From positions 6,572,001 through 6,636,000 of the forward strand of contig NZ_JARUBP010000001.1 in the NCBI RefSeq assembly GCF_029626225.1: a DNA stretch of 64,000 bases, in the 5' to 3' direction. Position numbers and translations under genes: made by a program. How positions within the stretch are numbered: position 1 is the first letter of the stretch; every line of letters starts with the position of its first letter. The notes under the pieces are model-generated. The model had not been told where the DNA came from, searched no databases, and saw only the letters and a program-made list of their open reading frames with translations. The DNA comes from Asanoa sp. WMMD1127. Its GTDB lineage: Bacteria; Actinomycetota; Actinomycetes; Mycobacteriales; Micromonosporaceae. Shown in pieces: positions 7,589-16,468 of the stretch.

Positions 7589-8749
7589 ATGGTCAGGTGG
7601 CGTGCCGGGGTGGTCGCGGAGGTGCGGCGCCGCTGGCGTGGCGCGGTCGAGCTGGCGGTGACGGTCGACGGTCTGCCCGTGCGCGCCCTGGCCTATCCCC
7701 AGCTGGTCGGCGACCCGGTGCCCGGCGACCGGGTGCTGCTCAACGTCAACGCCCAGCTCATGGGCCTCGGCACGGGCGGCTACGCGCTGGTCGTCGCGTT
7801 GCCCGACCGGCTGCCGCCCGACCCGCCCGGCGCCGGCACCGACCGGGCCGGCGGCCACGTGGTCAAGGCCCGCTACACACCGTTGCAGGCGATCGTGCGG
7901 GGCGTCGAGGAGCCCTCGTCGCCGCACCACGCCGCGATCGCCGCCGCCGACACGTTGGCCGGCCTGCCGGTGGTCACCGCCGACCTGCACTCGGCGCTGC
8001 CGGCGATCCTGGCCGGCATCCACGCCGACCGGCCCGACGCCCGCGTCGCCTACGTGATGACCGACGGCGGCGCGCTGCCGGCCTGGTTCTCCCGCACCCT
8101 CGACGGGCTGCGCGACCGGCTGGCCGGCACGGTCACGGTCGGGCAGGCGTTCGGCGGCGACCTGGAGGCGGTGACGACCCACAGCGGGTTGCTGGCCGCC
8201 CGTTACGCGCTGCGCGCCGACGTGGCGATCGTCGCCCAGGGGCCCGGCAACCTGGGCGCGGGGCTGCCCTGGGCGTTCTCCGGTGTCGCGGTCGGCGAGG
8301 CGGTCAACGCCGCCGTGGCGCTCGACGGGCGGGCGGTCGGCGCGCTGCGGATCTCCGCCGCCGACCCGCGCGAACGGCACCGGGGGATCTCGCATCACAG
8401 CCTCACGGCGTACGGGCGCGTGGCGCTCGCTCCCTGCGAGCTTCCGCTGCCGGACGGCCTGGAGGCGGGGCTCGCGGCGAAGGTCGAGGCGCAGCTCGCG
8501 GAGCTGTCCGTGCGGCACCGCATCGTGCGGGTGCCCGACGACGGGCTGGACGCGGCGTTGCGGGACTCCCCCGTGCCGCTGTCGACGATGGGCCGGGGGC
8601 TGGACGAGGACTACGCCTATTTCCTCACGGCGGCGGCGGCCGGCCGCCACGCGGCGGCGCTGGCGAGCGAGGCGGCGCCGGCCGCCGAGGCTGAGCTAGC
8701 CGGCAAGAAAGACGAGCAGCAGCCAGCCGGTCAGCAGCGCGACCAGTAG
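7589..8749 (+). CDS. DUF3866 family protein
   Basis: The 386-residue protein matches the actinobacterial DUF3866 family of unknown function. It begins MVRWRAGVVAEVRRRWRGAV, includes the conserved LNVNAQLMGLGTGGYALVVA and HVVKARYTPLQ segments, VTADLHSALPAILAG, an AYVMTDGGALPAWFS motif, and the glycine-rich QGPGNLGAGLPWAFSGVAVG. The last 20 residues are polar and extend past the usual family end. The gene follows the CDF transporter by 11 bases and converges on the small membrane-protein gene, overlapping it by 54 bases. No reaction can be assigned. Confidence 0.85.
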   Translation: MVRWRAGVVAEVRRRWRGAVELAVTVDGLPVRALAYPQLVGDPVPGDRVLLNVNAQLMGLGTGGYALVVALPDRLPPDPPGAGTDRAGGHVVKARYTPLQAIVRGVEEPSSPHHAAIAAADTLAGLPVVTADLHSALPAILAGIHADRPDARVAYVMTDGGALPAWFSRTLDGLRDRLAGTVTVGQAFGGDLEAVTTHSGLLAARYALRADVAIVAQGPGNLGAGLPWAFSGVAVGEAVNAAVALDGRAVGALRISAADPRERHRGISHHSLTAYGRVALAPCELPLPDGLEAGLAAKVEAQLAELSVRHRIVRVPDDGLDAALRDSPVPLSTMGRGLDEDYAYFLTAAAAGRHAAALASEAAPAAEAELAGKKDEQQPAGQQRDQ

Positions 8750-8959
8750 GGCGGCCAGCACCCAGGTCGGCACGCGGTATTCGCCGCGCCGGTTGCGCTC
8801 GATCTCCTCGATCACCTTTTCGCGGCGCTTCTCCAGCCAGCCCCGCCGCGCGACCTCGGGCCGCGTCTCGGGCATGGACGGCCCGGACGTGCGGGTGGCG
8901 TCGGGCCACTGCTCGTCGCGCTGCTTCGGGGCGCTGTCGCGCTGCTCGGGGAGCGTCAT
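8696..8959 (-). CDS. Small C-terminally membrane-anchored protein
   Basis: The 87-residue product starts at ATG 8959. It has a hydrophilic, charged N-terminus (ARRGWLEKRREKVIEEIERN) and a single C-terminal hydrophobic helix (WVLAALLVALLTGWLLLVFL), giving a tail-anchored topology. The family is not recognised. It lies 26 bases downstream of pafA and is probably cotranscribed; its 3' end overlaps the convergent DUF3866 gene. The longer frame to 8989 would overlap the pafA stop and is less likely. Confidence 0.6.
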   Translation of the reverse strand: MTLPEQRDSAPKQRDEQWPDATRTSGPSMPETRPEVARRGWLEKRREKVIEEIERNRRGEYRVPTWVLAALLVALLTGWLLLVFLAG

Positions 8960-8985
8960 GGTGTCCCCGAGCGTACCCGGATGTC

Positions 8986-10344
8986 TCACATGCTGGCGAT
9001 CAGGCGTTCGACCCGCTCGTCGTAGGCCCGGAACGGGTCCTTGCAGAGGACGGTGCGCTGCGCCTGGTCGTTGAGCTTGAGGTGCACCCAGTCGACGGTG
9101 AAGTCGCGGCGCTTCTCCTGGGCGTGCCGGATGAACTCGCCGCGCAGCCGCGCCCGGGTGGTCTGCGGCGGGGTCTCCTTGGCCTCGAAGATCTCCAGGT
9201 CGGTGGCGACCCGGTCGACCTGGCCGCGCTTCTCCATGAGCCCGTAGAGGCCGCGCCCGCGCCGGAGGTCGTGGTAGGCGAGGTCCATCTGCGCGATCCG
9301 GGGGTGGGACAGGGGGAGGTCGAACTTGTCCTGGTAGCGCTCGATCAGCCGGAGCTTGGTCACCCAGTCGATCTCGCGGGACACCGGCTCCAGGTCGCCG
9401 GTCTCGATCGCCCGCAGCACCCGGCCCCAGAGCTCGACGACCCGCTTGGCGGTCTGGTCGCCGCCCCGGCGCTCGACGAACTCGGTCGCCTTGGCCAGGT
9501 ATTCCTGCTGGATCTCGAGGCCGCTGATCTCCTTGTTGTTGGCGAGGCGGACCTTGCGCCGGCCGGTCACGTCGTGGGAGACCTCGCGGATCGCCCGGAT
9601 CGGGTTCTCCAGGGAGAGGTCGCGCATCACCACGCCGGCCTCGATCATCCGCAGCACGATGTCGGCGCTGCCGACCTTGAGCAGCGTGGTGACCTCGTTC
9701 ATGTTGCTGTCGCCGACGATCACGTGGAGGCGGCGGTAGCGCTCGGCGTCGGCGTGCGGCTCGTCGCGGGTGTTGATGATCGGCCGGGACCGGGTGGTCG
9801 CCGAGGAGACGCCCTCCCAGATGTGCTCGGCGCGCTGCGACAGGCAGTAGACCGCGCCGCGCGGGGTCTGCAGCACCTTGCCGGCGCCGCAGATGAGCTG
9901 CCGGGTGACCAGAAACGGGATCAGCACGTCGGCCAGGCGGCCGAACTCACCGTGCCGGGAGACCAGGTAGTTCTCGTGGCAGCCGTACGAGTTGCCCGCC
10001 GAGTCGGTGTTGTTCTTGAAGAGATAGATCTCGCCCGCGATGCCCTCGTCGTGCAGCCGCTTCTCGGCGTCGACGAGCAGCCCCTCGAGGATCCGCTCAC
10101 CGGCCCGGTCGTGCGCCACCAGGTCGGCGACGTTGTCGCACTCGGGGGTCGCGTATTCCGGGTGGGAACCGACGTCGAGGTAGAGGCGCGCGCCGTTGCG
10201 CAGGAAGACGTTGCTCGACCGACCCCAGGAAACCACCCGCCGGAACAGGTAGCGGGCCACCTCGTCCGGCGACAGCCGGCGCTGACCGCGATAGGTGCAG
10301 GTGACCCCGTATTCGGTCTCGAGCCCGAAGATTCGCCGCTCCAT
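8986..10344 (-). CDS. pafA: Pup-protein ligase PafA
   Basis: PafA uses ATP to activate the C-terminal glutamate of Pup and attach it to substrate lysines. The 452-residue length is typical. The glutamine-synthetase-like fold is visible from the N-terminal [13 protein letters not shown] (Mg/ATP-binding glutamates E9 and E11), [16 protein letters not shown] with the catalytic-base aspartate at residue 57, [19 protein letters not shown], and [20 protein letters not shown]. It is separated from pup/prcBA by the insertion at 10.4-18.3 kb. A TAATGT -10 box six bases upstream suggests a leaderless mRNA. Confidence 0.97.
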   Translation of the reverse strand: MERRIFGLETEYGVTCTYRGQRRLSPDEVARYLFRRVVSWGRSSNVFLRNGARLYLDVGSHPEYATPECDNVADLVAHDRAGERILEGLLVDAEKRLHDEGIAGEIYLFKNNTDSAGNSYGCHENYLVSRHGEFGRLADVLIPFLVTRQLICGAGKVLQTPRGAVYCLSQRAEHIWEGVSSATTRSRPIINTRDEPHADAERYRRLHVIVGDSNMNEVTTLLKVGSADIVLRMIEAGVVMRDLSLENPIRAIREVSHDVTGRRKVRLANNKEISGLEIQQEYLAKATEFVERRGGDQTAKRVVELWGRVLRAIETGDLEPVSREIDWVTKLRLIERYQDKFDLPLSHPRIAQMDLAYHDLRRGRGLYGLMEKRGQVDRVATDLEIFEAKETPPQTTRARLRGEFIRHAQEKRRDFTVDWVHLKLNDQAQRTVLCKDPFRAYDERVERLIASM

Positions 10345-10350
10345 AGCAAG

Positions 10351-10356
10351 ACATTA
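10351..10356 (-). promoter_or_regulatory. -10 box of pafA (leaderless)
   Basis: TAATGT on the minus strand ends six bases before ATG 10344. Just upstream is the small palindrome CCGGGTTTCCCGG, and TGACCA 18 bases before the box is a possible weak -35. Confidence 0.45.
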
Positions 10357-10444
10357 GCCGGGAAACCCGGTCAGTGGTCAGTGCCGCGACGCGCCGTCAT
10401 CTTCCCGATGGCGGAAAAGATTCACAGGGTACGTTTCGTCGGGT

Positions 10445-11038
10445 TCACCGCAGTCCCCGGACGTGGGCCCGGCAGGCCTCGTAGTCCGGGAGCAGCCCGT
10501 CCGCCCGGGCGGCGGCCAGTGACGGCGCGGCCTCGTCGCGGGCCGACAGGACCGGCGCCTCGGCCGGCCACTCGATGGCCAGGTCCGGGTCCAGCGGGTG
10601 CACGGTGTGTTCGCCGGACGGGTTGTAGCCCGTCGAGCAGAGATAGGTCAGCGTCGCGTCGTCGGTCAGGGCACAGAAGCCGTGCCCCAGGCCCTCGGCG
10701 ACGTAGACGGCCCGGCGGTCGACGTCGTCGAGCCGGACGGCCTCCCAGCGGCCGAACGTCGGCGAGCCGACCCGGATGTCGACGATCACGTCGACCACGG
10801 CGCCGCGTACGCAGGTGACCCACTTGGCCTGGCCGGGCGGCACGTCGGCGAAGTGGATGCCCCGGACCACGCCGCGGGCCGACACCGACATGTTGGCCTG
10901 GGCGAGGGTGAACGGGTGCCCGGTCGCCGCCTGGAACGTCTCGGCCTTGAACCACTCGAGGAACAGGCCGCGCGGGTCGCCGTGCTGCTGCGGGGTCACC
11001 TCGAAGGCGCCCTCGATGCCCAGCTCACGAATCTTCAT
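10445..11038 (-). CDS. rfbC: dTDP-4-dehydrorhamnose 3,5-epimerase
   Basis: This enzyme performs step three of dTDP-L-rhamnose synthesis, epimerising C3 and C5 of the 4-keto-6-deoxy sugar. The 197-residue cupin begins [16 protein letters not shown], has [10 protein letters not shown], the catalytic-histidine segment [33 protein letters not shown] and [22 protein letters not shown] 11038 overlaps the rfbA stop (ATGA), so the pair is translationally coupled. The rest of the pathway is in the adjacent genes. Confidence 0.95.
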   Translation of the reverse strand: MKIRELGIEGAFEVTPQQHGDPRGLFLEWFKAETFQAATGHPFTLAQANMSVSARGVVRGIHFADVPPGQAKWVTCVRGAVVDVIVDIRVGSPTFGRWEAVRLDDVDRRAVYVAEGLGHGFCALTDDATLTYLCSTGYNPSGEHTVHPLDPDLAIEWPAEAPVLSARDEAAPSLAAARADGLLPDYEACRAHVRGLR

Positions 11039-11916
11039 GCCGCGTGCTCCTCCTTCTCGGCGAGCAGGCCCAACAGGTACGCACCGTAGCCGCTCTTGAC
11101 CAGCGGGGCGGCCAGGTCGCGCAGCGCGTCGTCGCCGATGCGGCCGGCGCGCCAGGCGACCTCCTCGACACAGCCGATCTTGAGGCCCTGCCGCTCCTCG
11201 ATCACCCGCACGTAGTCGGCCGCCTGCATCATCGAGGTGAAGGTGCCGGTGTCGAGCCAGGCGGTGCCCCGGTCGAGCACCGTGACGGTCAGCTCGCCCC
11301 ACTCCCGGTAGGCCTCGTTGACCGCGGTGATCTCCAGCTCGCCGCGGTCGCTCGGCTTGAGCCCGCGGGCGATCTCCACGACCCGGTTGTCGTAGAAGTA
11401 GAGGCCGGGGACGGCGTACCGCGACTTGGGCCTGACCGGCTTCTCCTCGATCGAGAGGACCTTGCCGTCGGCGTCGAACTCGACGACGCCGTACTCCCGG
11501 GGGTTGGCCACCGGGTAGGCGAAGACCTTGCCGCCCCGCAGCGGGCCGGCCTCGCCCAGCTGCCGGCCGAGGCCGACGCCGTGGAAGATGTTGTCGCCGA
11601 GGATCAGCGCCACCGAGTCGTCGCCGATGAACTCCTCGCCGAGCAGGAAGGCCTGTGCGATGCCCTCCGGGCGCGGCTGCGCCACATAGTCGATCTTGAG
11701 TCCCCACTGACCACCGTCGCCGAGCAGGCGCCGGAACTGGGCCTGGTCGTCCGGGGTGGTGATGATCAAGATCTCGTCGACGCCGGCCATCACCAGCGTC
11801 GAGAGCGGGTAGTAGATCATCGGCTTGTCGAAGATCGGCATCAGCTGCTTCGACACGGCCATCGTGATCGGCCACAGCCGCGATCCCGTGCCGCCGGCCA
11901 GAAGAATCCCTCGCAC
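11035..11916 (-). CDS. rfbA: Glucose-1-phosphate thymidylyltransferase
   Basis: RfbA catalyses step one of dTDP-L-rhamnose synthesis (glucose-1-phosphate plus dTTP). The 293-residue protein opens [18 protein letters not shown] with the nucleotidyltransferase signature and has [29 protein letters not shown] with the metal-binding aspartate, and [20 protein letters not shown]. The start is GTG 11916, supported by a TAGGCT -10 box seven bases upstream. It is the first gene of a two-gene operon with rfbC and is divergent from rfbB. Confidence 0.96.
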   Translation of the reverse strand: MRGILLAGGTGSRLWPITMAVSKQLMPIFDKPMIYYPLSTLVMAGVDEILIITTPDDQAQFRRLLGDGGQWGLKIDYVAQPRPEGIAQAFLLGEEFIGDDSVALILGDNIFHGVGLGRQLGEAGPLRGGKVFAYPVANPREYGVVEFDADGKVLSIEEKPVRPKSRYAVPGLYFYDNRVVEIARGLKPSDRGELEITAVNEAYREWGELTVTVLDRGTAWLDTGTFTSMMQAADYVRVIEERQGLKIGCVEEVAWRAGRIGDDALRDLAAPLVKSGYGAYLLGLLAEKEEHAA

Positions 11917-11923
11917 GGCGGGG

Positions 11924-11954
11924 AGCCTACTGGGTCGCGGCCATCCCGTAGACT
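11924..11954. promoter_or_regulatory. Divergent leaderless promoters of rfbAC and rfbBD
   Basis: The 47-base gap between the two GTG starts holds TAGGCT on the minus strand (11929-11924, seven bases before rfbA) and TAGACT on the plus strand (11949-11954, nine bases before rfbB). The four pathway genes can therefore be driven from one short control region, and any operator there would affect both operons. Confidence 0.5.
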
Positions 11955-11963
11955 CCGGAACCC

Positions 11964-12950
11964 GTGAGGATCCTCGTGACCGGCGGCGCCGGGTTCATCG
12001 GTTCGGAGTACGTCCGCATGCTGCTGACCCCGGGCGCGGGGCCGGACCTGGCCCCGAGCGTGGTGACGGTGCTGGACAAGCTCACCTACTCGGGCAACCG
12101 GGCCAACCTGGCCCCGGTGGCGTCCGACTCCCGGCTGCGCTTCGTGCACGGGGACATCTGCGACGCGGAGCTGGTCGACGAGGTCGTCCGCGACCACGAC
12201 GTGATCGTGCACTTCGCGGCCGAGTCGCACGTGGACCGGTCGATCTCCGGCGCGAGCGTGTTCGTGACGACGAACGTCCTCGGCACGCAGACCCTGCTCG
12301 ACGCGGCGCTGCGGCACGGCACGGGCCGGTTCGTGCACGTCTCGACCGACGAGGTCTACGGCTCGATCGACTCGGGCTCCTGGACCGAGGACTGGCCGCT
12401 GGCACCGAACTCGCCGTACTCGGCCTCCAAGGCGGGCTCCGACCTGCTGGCGCTGGCCTACCACCGCACGCACGGCATGGACGTGGTGGTCACCCGCTGC
12501 TCCAACAACTACGGGCACTACCAGTTCCCGGAGAAGGTCATCCCGCTGTTCGTGACCAACCTGCTCGACGGCGGCACGGTGCCGTTGTACGGCGACGGTG
12601 GCAACATCCGCGACTGGCTGCACGTGCACGACCACTGCGTCGGCATCGCGCTGGTGCAGGACAAGGGCCGGGCCGGCGAGGTCTACCACATCGGCGGCGG
12701 CACGGAGCTCACCAACAAGGAGCTGACCGGTCGGCTGCTGGAGGCCTGCGGCGCCTCCTGGGACCGCGTCGTGCCGGTGGCCGACCGCAAGGGCCACGAC
12801 CGGCGCTACTCGCTGTCCATCGCCAAGATCCAGAACGAGCTCGGGTACGCGCCCAGCGTCGACCTCGACCGCGGGCTCGCCGCGACCGTGGCCTGGTACA
12901 AGGAGAACCGCGCGTGGTGGGAGCCGCTGAAGGCGGGCGCCGGCCGATGA
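11964..12950 (+). CDS. rfbB: dTDP-glucose 4,6-dehydratase
   Basis: RfbB catalyses step two of dTDP-L-rhamnose synthesis. The 328-residue extended short-chain dehydrogenase opens with the NAD-binding [20 protein letters not shown], has [21 protein letters not shown] (the aspartate/glutamate pair used in dehydration), the YxxxK catalytic motif in YSASKAGSD, and [19 protein letters not shown]. It starts at GTG 11964 with a TAGACT box nine bases upstream and overlaps rfbD by four bases (ATGA). Confidence 0.96.
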   Translation: MRILVTGGAGFIGSEYVRMLLTPGAGPDLAPSVVTVLDKLTYSGNRANLAPVASDSRLRFVHGDICDAELVDEVVRDHDVIVHFAAESHVDRSISGASVFVTTNVLGTQTLLDAALRHGTGRFVHVSTDEVYGSIDSGSWTEDWPLAPNSPYSASKAGSDLLALAYHRTHGMDVVVTRCSNNYGHYQFPEKVIPLFVTNLLDGGTVPLYGDGGNIRDWLHVHDHCVGIALVQDKGRAGEVYHIGGGTELTNKELTGRLLEACGASWDRVVPVADRKGHDRRYSLSIAKIQNELGYAPSVDLDRGLAATVAWYKENRAWWEPLKAGAGR

Positions 12951-13810
12951 AGGTCCTGGTGACCGGCGCGGGCGGGATGCTGGGTTCGGACCTGGTCGCG
13001 GTGCTCGCCGGCTTCTCTGGCTGCACCGTGACGGCCGCGCGGCGCGCGGATCTCGATCTGCTGTCGGCCGCCGAGGTGCGTTCGGCGGTCCCGGGGCACG
13101 ACGTCGTGATCAACGCGGCGGCGTGGACGAACGTCGACGGCGCCGAGACGGCCGAGGACGCGGCGACGGCTCTCAACGGCGACGCGGTCGCCTCGCTGGC
13201 ATCGGCGTGCGCCGCCGCCGGAGCGCGGCTGGTCCATGTCTCCACCGACTACGTGCTGTCCGGGTCGGCCTCGTCGCCCTATCCGGAGTCGGCTGAGCCC
13301 GCGCCGATCAACGCGTACGGGCGCAGCAAGCTGGTCGGTGAGCGGGCGGTGCTGTCGCTGCTGCCGTCGTCCGGTTACGTCGTGCGGACGGCGTGGCTCT
13401 ACGGCGAGCACGGCCGCAACTTCGCGGCGACGATGCTGCGGCTGGCGGCGTCCCGGGAGACGGTCAACGTGGTCGACGACCAGCGGGGGCAGCCGACGTG
13501 GTCGCTGGAGCTGGCCCGGCAGCTGGTGGCGCTGGCGTTGGCGCCGGACGCGCCGGCGGGCGTCTATCACGGGACCGCCTCGGGTGAGACCACCTGGCAC
13601 GGGTTCGCCCAGGCGATCTTCGAGCTGAACGGGCTCGACCCCGCGCGGGTGCGGCCCATTCCCAGCTCGGAGTTCCCGACGCCGGCGGCCCGGCCCGCAT
13701 ACAGCGTGCTGGGTCACGACCGCTGGGCCGTGGCCGGGCTCGCACCGATGGCGGAGTGGCGCACGGCGCTGGCCGCGGCGGTGGCGGCGGGTGCGGTCCG
13801 TGCTGGCTGA
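12947..13810 (+). CDS. rfbD: dTDP-4-dehydrorhamnose reductase
   Basis: RfbD performs the last step to dTDP-L-rhamnose. The 287-residue protein has the nucleotide-binding [43 protein letters not shown], the catalytic YGRSKLVGE and VVRTAWLYGEHGRNF, all diagnostic for RmlD. The start codon overlaps the rfbB stop. The last 20 bases overlap the next reading frame. With rfbA, rfbB and rfbC the route is complete inside 3.4 kb, but no rhamnosyltransferase is adjacent, so the sugar is probably supplied to the cell wall or a glycoside made elsewhere. Confidence 0.93.
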   Translation: MKVLVTGAGGMLGSDLVAVLAGFSGCTVTAARRADLDLLSAAEVRSAVPGHDVVINAAAWTNVDGAETAEDAATALNGDAVASLASACAAAGARLVHVSTDYVLSGSASSPYPESAEPAPINAYGRSKLVGERAVLSLLPSSGYVVRTAWLYGEHGRNFAATMLRLAASRETVNVVDDQRGQPTWSLELARQLVALALAPDAPAGVYHGTASGETTWHGFAQAIFELNGLDPARVRPIPSSEFPTPAARPAYSVLGHDRWAVAGLAPMAEWRTALAAAVAAGAVRAG

Positions 13811-14441
13811 CTACTGGCCGCTGGTCGACCTGCGCCTGCGGGTCGGCGCGATGGAGCTGCGGCCGCCGTCGGACGCGGACCTGGCCGGGCTGGCCGCGGT
13901 GGCGTTCGAGGGCGTGCAGAAGCCGGGCGCGCGTACGTTCCTGACGCCGTGGACCGACCTGCCGCCGCTGGAGCGGGCGCGCCACGTGGTCAAGGGCGTC
14001 TGGATGGACCGCGGCGACTGGACCCCGGACGACTGGGCCCTGCACCTGGGCGTGTTCGTCGACGGCGTGCCGGTCGGCCTGCAGGGCATGGCGGCGGCGT
14101 CGTTCGGCCGGCTGCGCGAGGTGCGCACCTGGTCGTGGCTGGGCCTGCCCCACCAGGGACGCGGGTTCGGCACGACGATGCGGCAGGCCGTGCTGCACCT
14201 GGCGTTCGCCGGCCTGTCGGCGGAGTGCGCGACGACGGGCTCGTTCGTCGACAACGCGGCGGCGCTCGGGGTGTCGCGCAAGGTCGGCTACGAGGACGAC
14301 GGCATCACCCGGGACCTGCTGCACGACGAGGTGGTCGTCTCGCAGCGGCTGCGGCTGACCCTTTCGCGGTGGGCGGCGCTGCCGCGACCGGCGGTGTCGG
14401 TCACCGGCCTGGAGCCGTGCCTGGCGTTGTTCGGGGCTTGA
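13791..14441 (+). CDS. GNAT-family N-acetyltransferase
   Basis: The product is a GNAT acyltransferase of about 213-216 residues. It contains MELRPPSDADLAGLAAVAFE, a central TWSWLGLPHQGRGFGTTMRQ (the acetyl-CoA pyrophosphate-binding Q/RxxGxG/A loop appears as HQGRGFG), and a C-terminal SFVDNAAALGVSRKVGYEDD. The start is uncertain: GTG 13791 and GTG 13800 both lie within the end of rfbD, and ATG 13851 matches the beginning of the conserved domain. It is probably the third gene of the rfbBD operon. The acceptor is unknown. Confidence 0.8.
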   Translation: MRSVLADYWPLVDLRLRVGAMELRPPSDADLAGLAAVAFEGVQKPGARTFLTPWTDLPPLERARHVVKGVWMDRGDWTPDDWALHLGVFVDGVPVGLQGMAAASFGRLREVRTWSWLGLPHQGRGFGTTMRQAVLHLAFAGLSAECATTGSFVDNAAALGVSRKVGYEDDGITRDLLHDEVVVSQRLRLTLSRWAALPRPAVSVTGLEPCLALFGA

Positions 14442-14479
14442 GTCCGTGGCCGCTTCGGGGGCCGAAACCGCGGCTGACC

Positions 14480-15064
14480 TCAGCCGGCCGCGGCCGGCTT
14501 CCGGTCGTAGCCGTGGAACTTCGACATGTCCCCCGCGTCCCAGGCCTCGCGTAGCCCCGGGGCGCTCAGGTCCCAGTCGGGCCTGATCTCGGCGGTGGCC
14601 GCGCGCAGGTCGCGCCAGAGGTCGTCGGTGGAGGGCCGCCCCCAGAACCAGTAGCCGTTGTAGACACTGTGGACGATCAGGCCCGGCTTCAGCACCAGGG
14701 TGTGCGGCACCATCGGATCGTGTTCCGGGTCGGTGTATTCGGCGATGTCGAGGTCGCGCTGGATGACCCGGTCCACATCGGACAGGAACGGCCAGTGCGC
14801 GCCGACGGAGGCCCGGAACTCCTGCAGGGTGTGGTGCTCGTCCGTCGCGATGGTCACGATCTTCGTGTACGCCACCGCGATCTTGGGCTGGAGCGCCGCC
14901 AGCTCCAGGTGCTGCTGGTGCTCCTTGGGGCAGTAGTGACCACGGGCCAGCGTGAGGATCATCGGGTCGTCGCCCTGCAGCTCGCTCAGCTTCCGCATGG
15001 TGCCGGTGTGGTCGGGCAGCGCGTAGTCGGGAAACACCCCGCCGGGAACGATGTCGCTACGCAT
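14480..15064 (-). CDS. Redoxin (AhpC/TSA-like) family protein
   Basis: The 194-residue thioredoxin-fold protein has the peroxiredoxin-like N-terminus VFPDYALPDHTGTMRKLSEL, and MILTLARGHYCPKEHQQH in which the cysteine takes the peroxidatic position. IVTIATDEHHTLQEFRASVG and WPFLSDVDRVIQRDLDIAEY follow. The active-site wording RGHYCP differs from the classical PxxxTxxC, placing it in a divergent redoxin group; no obvious resolving cysteine is present in the rest of the chain. It is divergent from the flavoprotein gene at 15140, and the two could be a redox pair. Confidence 0.78.
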   Translation of the reverse strand: MRSDIVPGGVFPDYALPDHTGTMRKLSELQGDDPMILTLARGHYCPKEHQQHLELAALQPKIAVAYTKIVTIATDEHHTLQEFRASVGAHWPFLSDVDRVIQRDLDIAEYTDPEHDPMVPHTLVLKPGLIVHSVYNGYWFWGRPSTDDLWRDLRAATAEIRPDWDLSAPGLREAWDAGDMSKFHGYDRKPAAAG

Positions 15065-15070
15065 GACTCC

Positions 15071-15076
15071 ACCCTA
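15071..15076 (-). promoter_or_regulatory. -10 box of the redoxin gene (leaderless)
   Basis: TAGGGT on the minus strand ends six bases before ATG 15064. Confidence 0.4.
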
Positions 15077-15139
15077 CGCAGGCGGCCGCCGCGCGTTGCT
15101 GACTTCGTTCGGGCCCGCGGCGGCCGAGAATGGGTGGTC

Positions 15140-16468
15140 ATGGGGGACTTTGACTTCGACGTCATCGTGGTCGGCGGCGGGGCGCCCGGCGAGCACTGCG
15201 TGGGCGCCCTGGCGGACGGGGGCCTGCGGGTAGCGGTGGTCGAGCGGCACCTGGTCGGCGGCGAATGCTCGTACTACGCCTGCATCCCGTCGAAGACCCT
15301 GCTGCGCCCGGGCGAGGCGGTGCACGCGGCCCGGGACGCGGCGGCGACGGCGGACGTGGACGTCCCCGCGGCGTTGGCGTGGCGGGACTTCATGGTCTCC
15401 GGGTACGCGGACGACGGCCAGCAGCGGTGGCTGGCCGACAAGGGCGTCACCCTGCTACGCGGCACGGGCCGGCTGGCCGGCACCGGCGCGGTCTCCGTCG
15501 CCGGGCGGGTCCACACCGCTGCCGACGTCGTGCTGGCCAACGGGGCCGACGCGGTGATCCCGCCCGTACCCGGCCTCGCGGACCTCGACGGCGTCTGGAC
15601 CAACCGCGAGGTCACCGGCATGACGTCGGTCCCGCGCCGGATGCTGGTGCTCGGCGGCGGCCCGGTCGGCATCGAGATGGCCCAGGCGGTCCGCCGCCTG
15701 GGCGGCGAGGTGGTGCTGGTCTCCGGCCACCTGCTGGGCCGCGAGGCGCCGGCGCTCGGCTCGGCGGCCGCCGAACTGCTGCGCCGCGACGGCGTGGAGG
15801 TCGTCCTGGGCGCACACGCGGCCGCCGCGACCCGCGAGGGCGACGATTTCGTGCTGAGCCTGTCGGACGGCCGCTCGCTCCGGGGCGACCGCCTGCTCGT
15901 CGCGGCCGGCCGGCGCCCTCGGGTGGCCGACATCGGCCTCGACACCGTCGGCGTGACGGCGACCCCGCATGGTGTGCCGGTCGACGCCCGCCTACGGGTG
16001 GCCGAGCGCCTGTGGGCCATCGGCGACGTCACGGGCCTGTGGATGCTCACCCACGTAGGCAAATACCAGGGCGACGTGGTCGCCGCGAACCTCCTGGGCG
16101 AGCCACGCGAGGCGGACTACACGGCGGTGCCGCGGGTGGTCTACACGGACCCGGCCGTGGGCGCGGTAGGCGCGACGACGGCCGCGTTCTCTGGCACGGC
16201 GGCGCTGTCGGCCCTGCCGAAAACGGAGACCTACACCCGGGCGTACGCGGACTCGATCGGCTTCCTCACGCTCCTCAGCGACGGGCGTTCCCTGACCGGC
16301 GCCTATGCGGTCGGCCCGGAGGCGGGCGAGTGGCTGCAACAGGCCACGGTCGCGATCCGGGCCCGTATCCCGCTCACGGTCCTCCGCGACATCATCCAGC
16401 CGTTCCCGACGTTCTCAGAGATTTACGCGGCGGCCCTGGAGGACCTCCGCAAGCACATCACCGCCTGA
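15140..16468 (+). CDS. FAD-dependent pyridine nucleotide-disulfide oxidoreductase-like protein
   Basis: The 442-residue flavoprotein has the class I disulfide-reductase plan: FAD-binding DVIVVGGGAPGEHC, a redox cysteine pair in GGECSYYACIPSKTLL (C-x4-C), an NAD(P)-binding MLVLGGGPVGIEMAQAVRRL, the second FAD motif LWAIGDVTGLWMLTHVGKYQ, and a C-terminal dimerisation domain. The dimer-interface motif normally carrying the catalytic His-Glu pair (HPTxxE) reads QPFPTFSEIY here, so the glutamate is kept and the histidine is absent. This is unlike lipoamide dehydrogenase or glutathione reductase and recalls reductases that do not need that base. The substrate is unknown. Confidence 0.85.
   Translation: MGDFDFDVIVVGGGAPGEHCVGALADGGLRVAVVERHLVGGECSYYACIPSKTLLRPGEAVHAARDAAATADVDVPAALAWRDFMVSGYADDGQQRWLADKGVTLLRGTGRLAGTGAVSVAGRVHTAADVVLANGADAVIPPVPGLADLDGVWTNREVTGMTSVPRRMLVLGGGPVGIEMAQAVRRLGGEVVLVSGHLLGREAPALGSAAAELLRRDGVEVVLGAHAAAATREGDDFVLSLSDGRSLRGDRLLVAAGRRPRVADIGLDTVGVTATPHGVPVDARLRVAERLWAIGDVTGLWMLTHVGKYQGDVVAANLLGEPREADYTAVPRVVYTDPAVGAVGATTAAFSGTAALSALPKTETYTRAYADSIGFLTLLSDGRSLTGAYAVGPEAGEWLQQATVAIRARIPLTVLRDIIQPFPTFSEIYAAALEDLRKHITA

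Noticed and set aside
10445-13810. Antibiotic biosynthesis cluster around the deoxysugar genes
   Set aside because: Only the four dTDP-L-rhamnose genes are present, with no polyketide synthase, glycosyltransferase or tailoring gene nearby; rhamnose for the cell envelope is the simpler reading.
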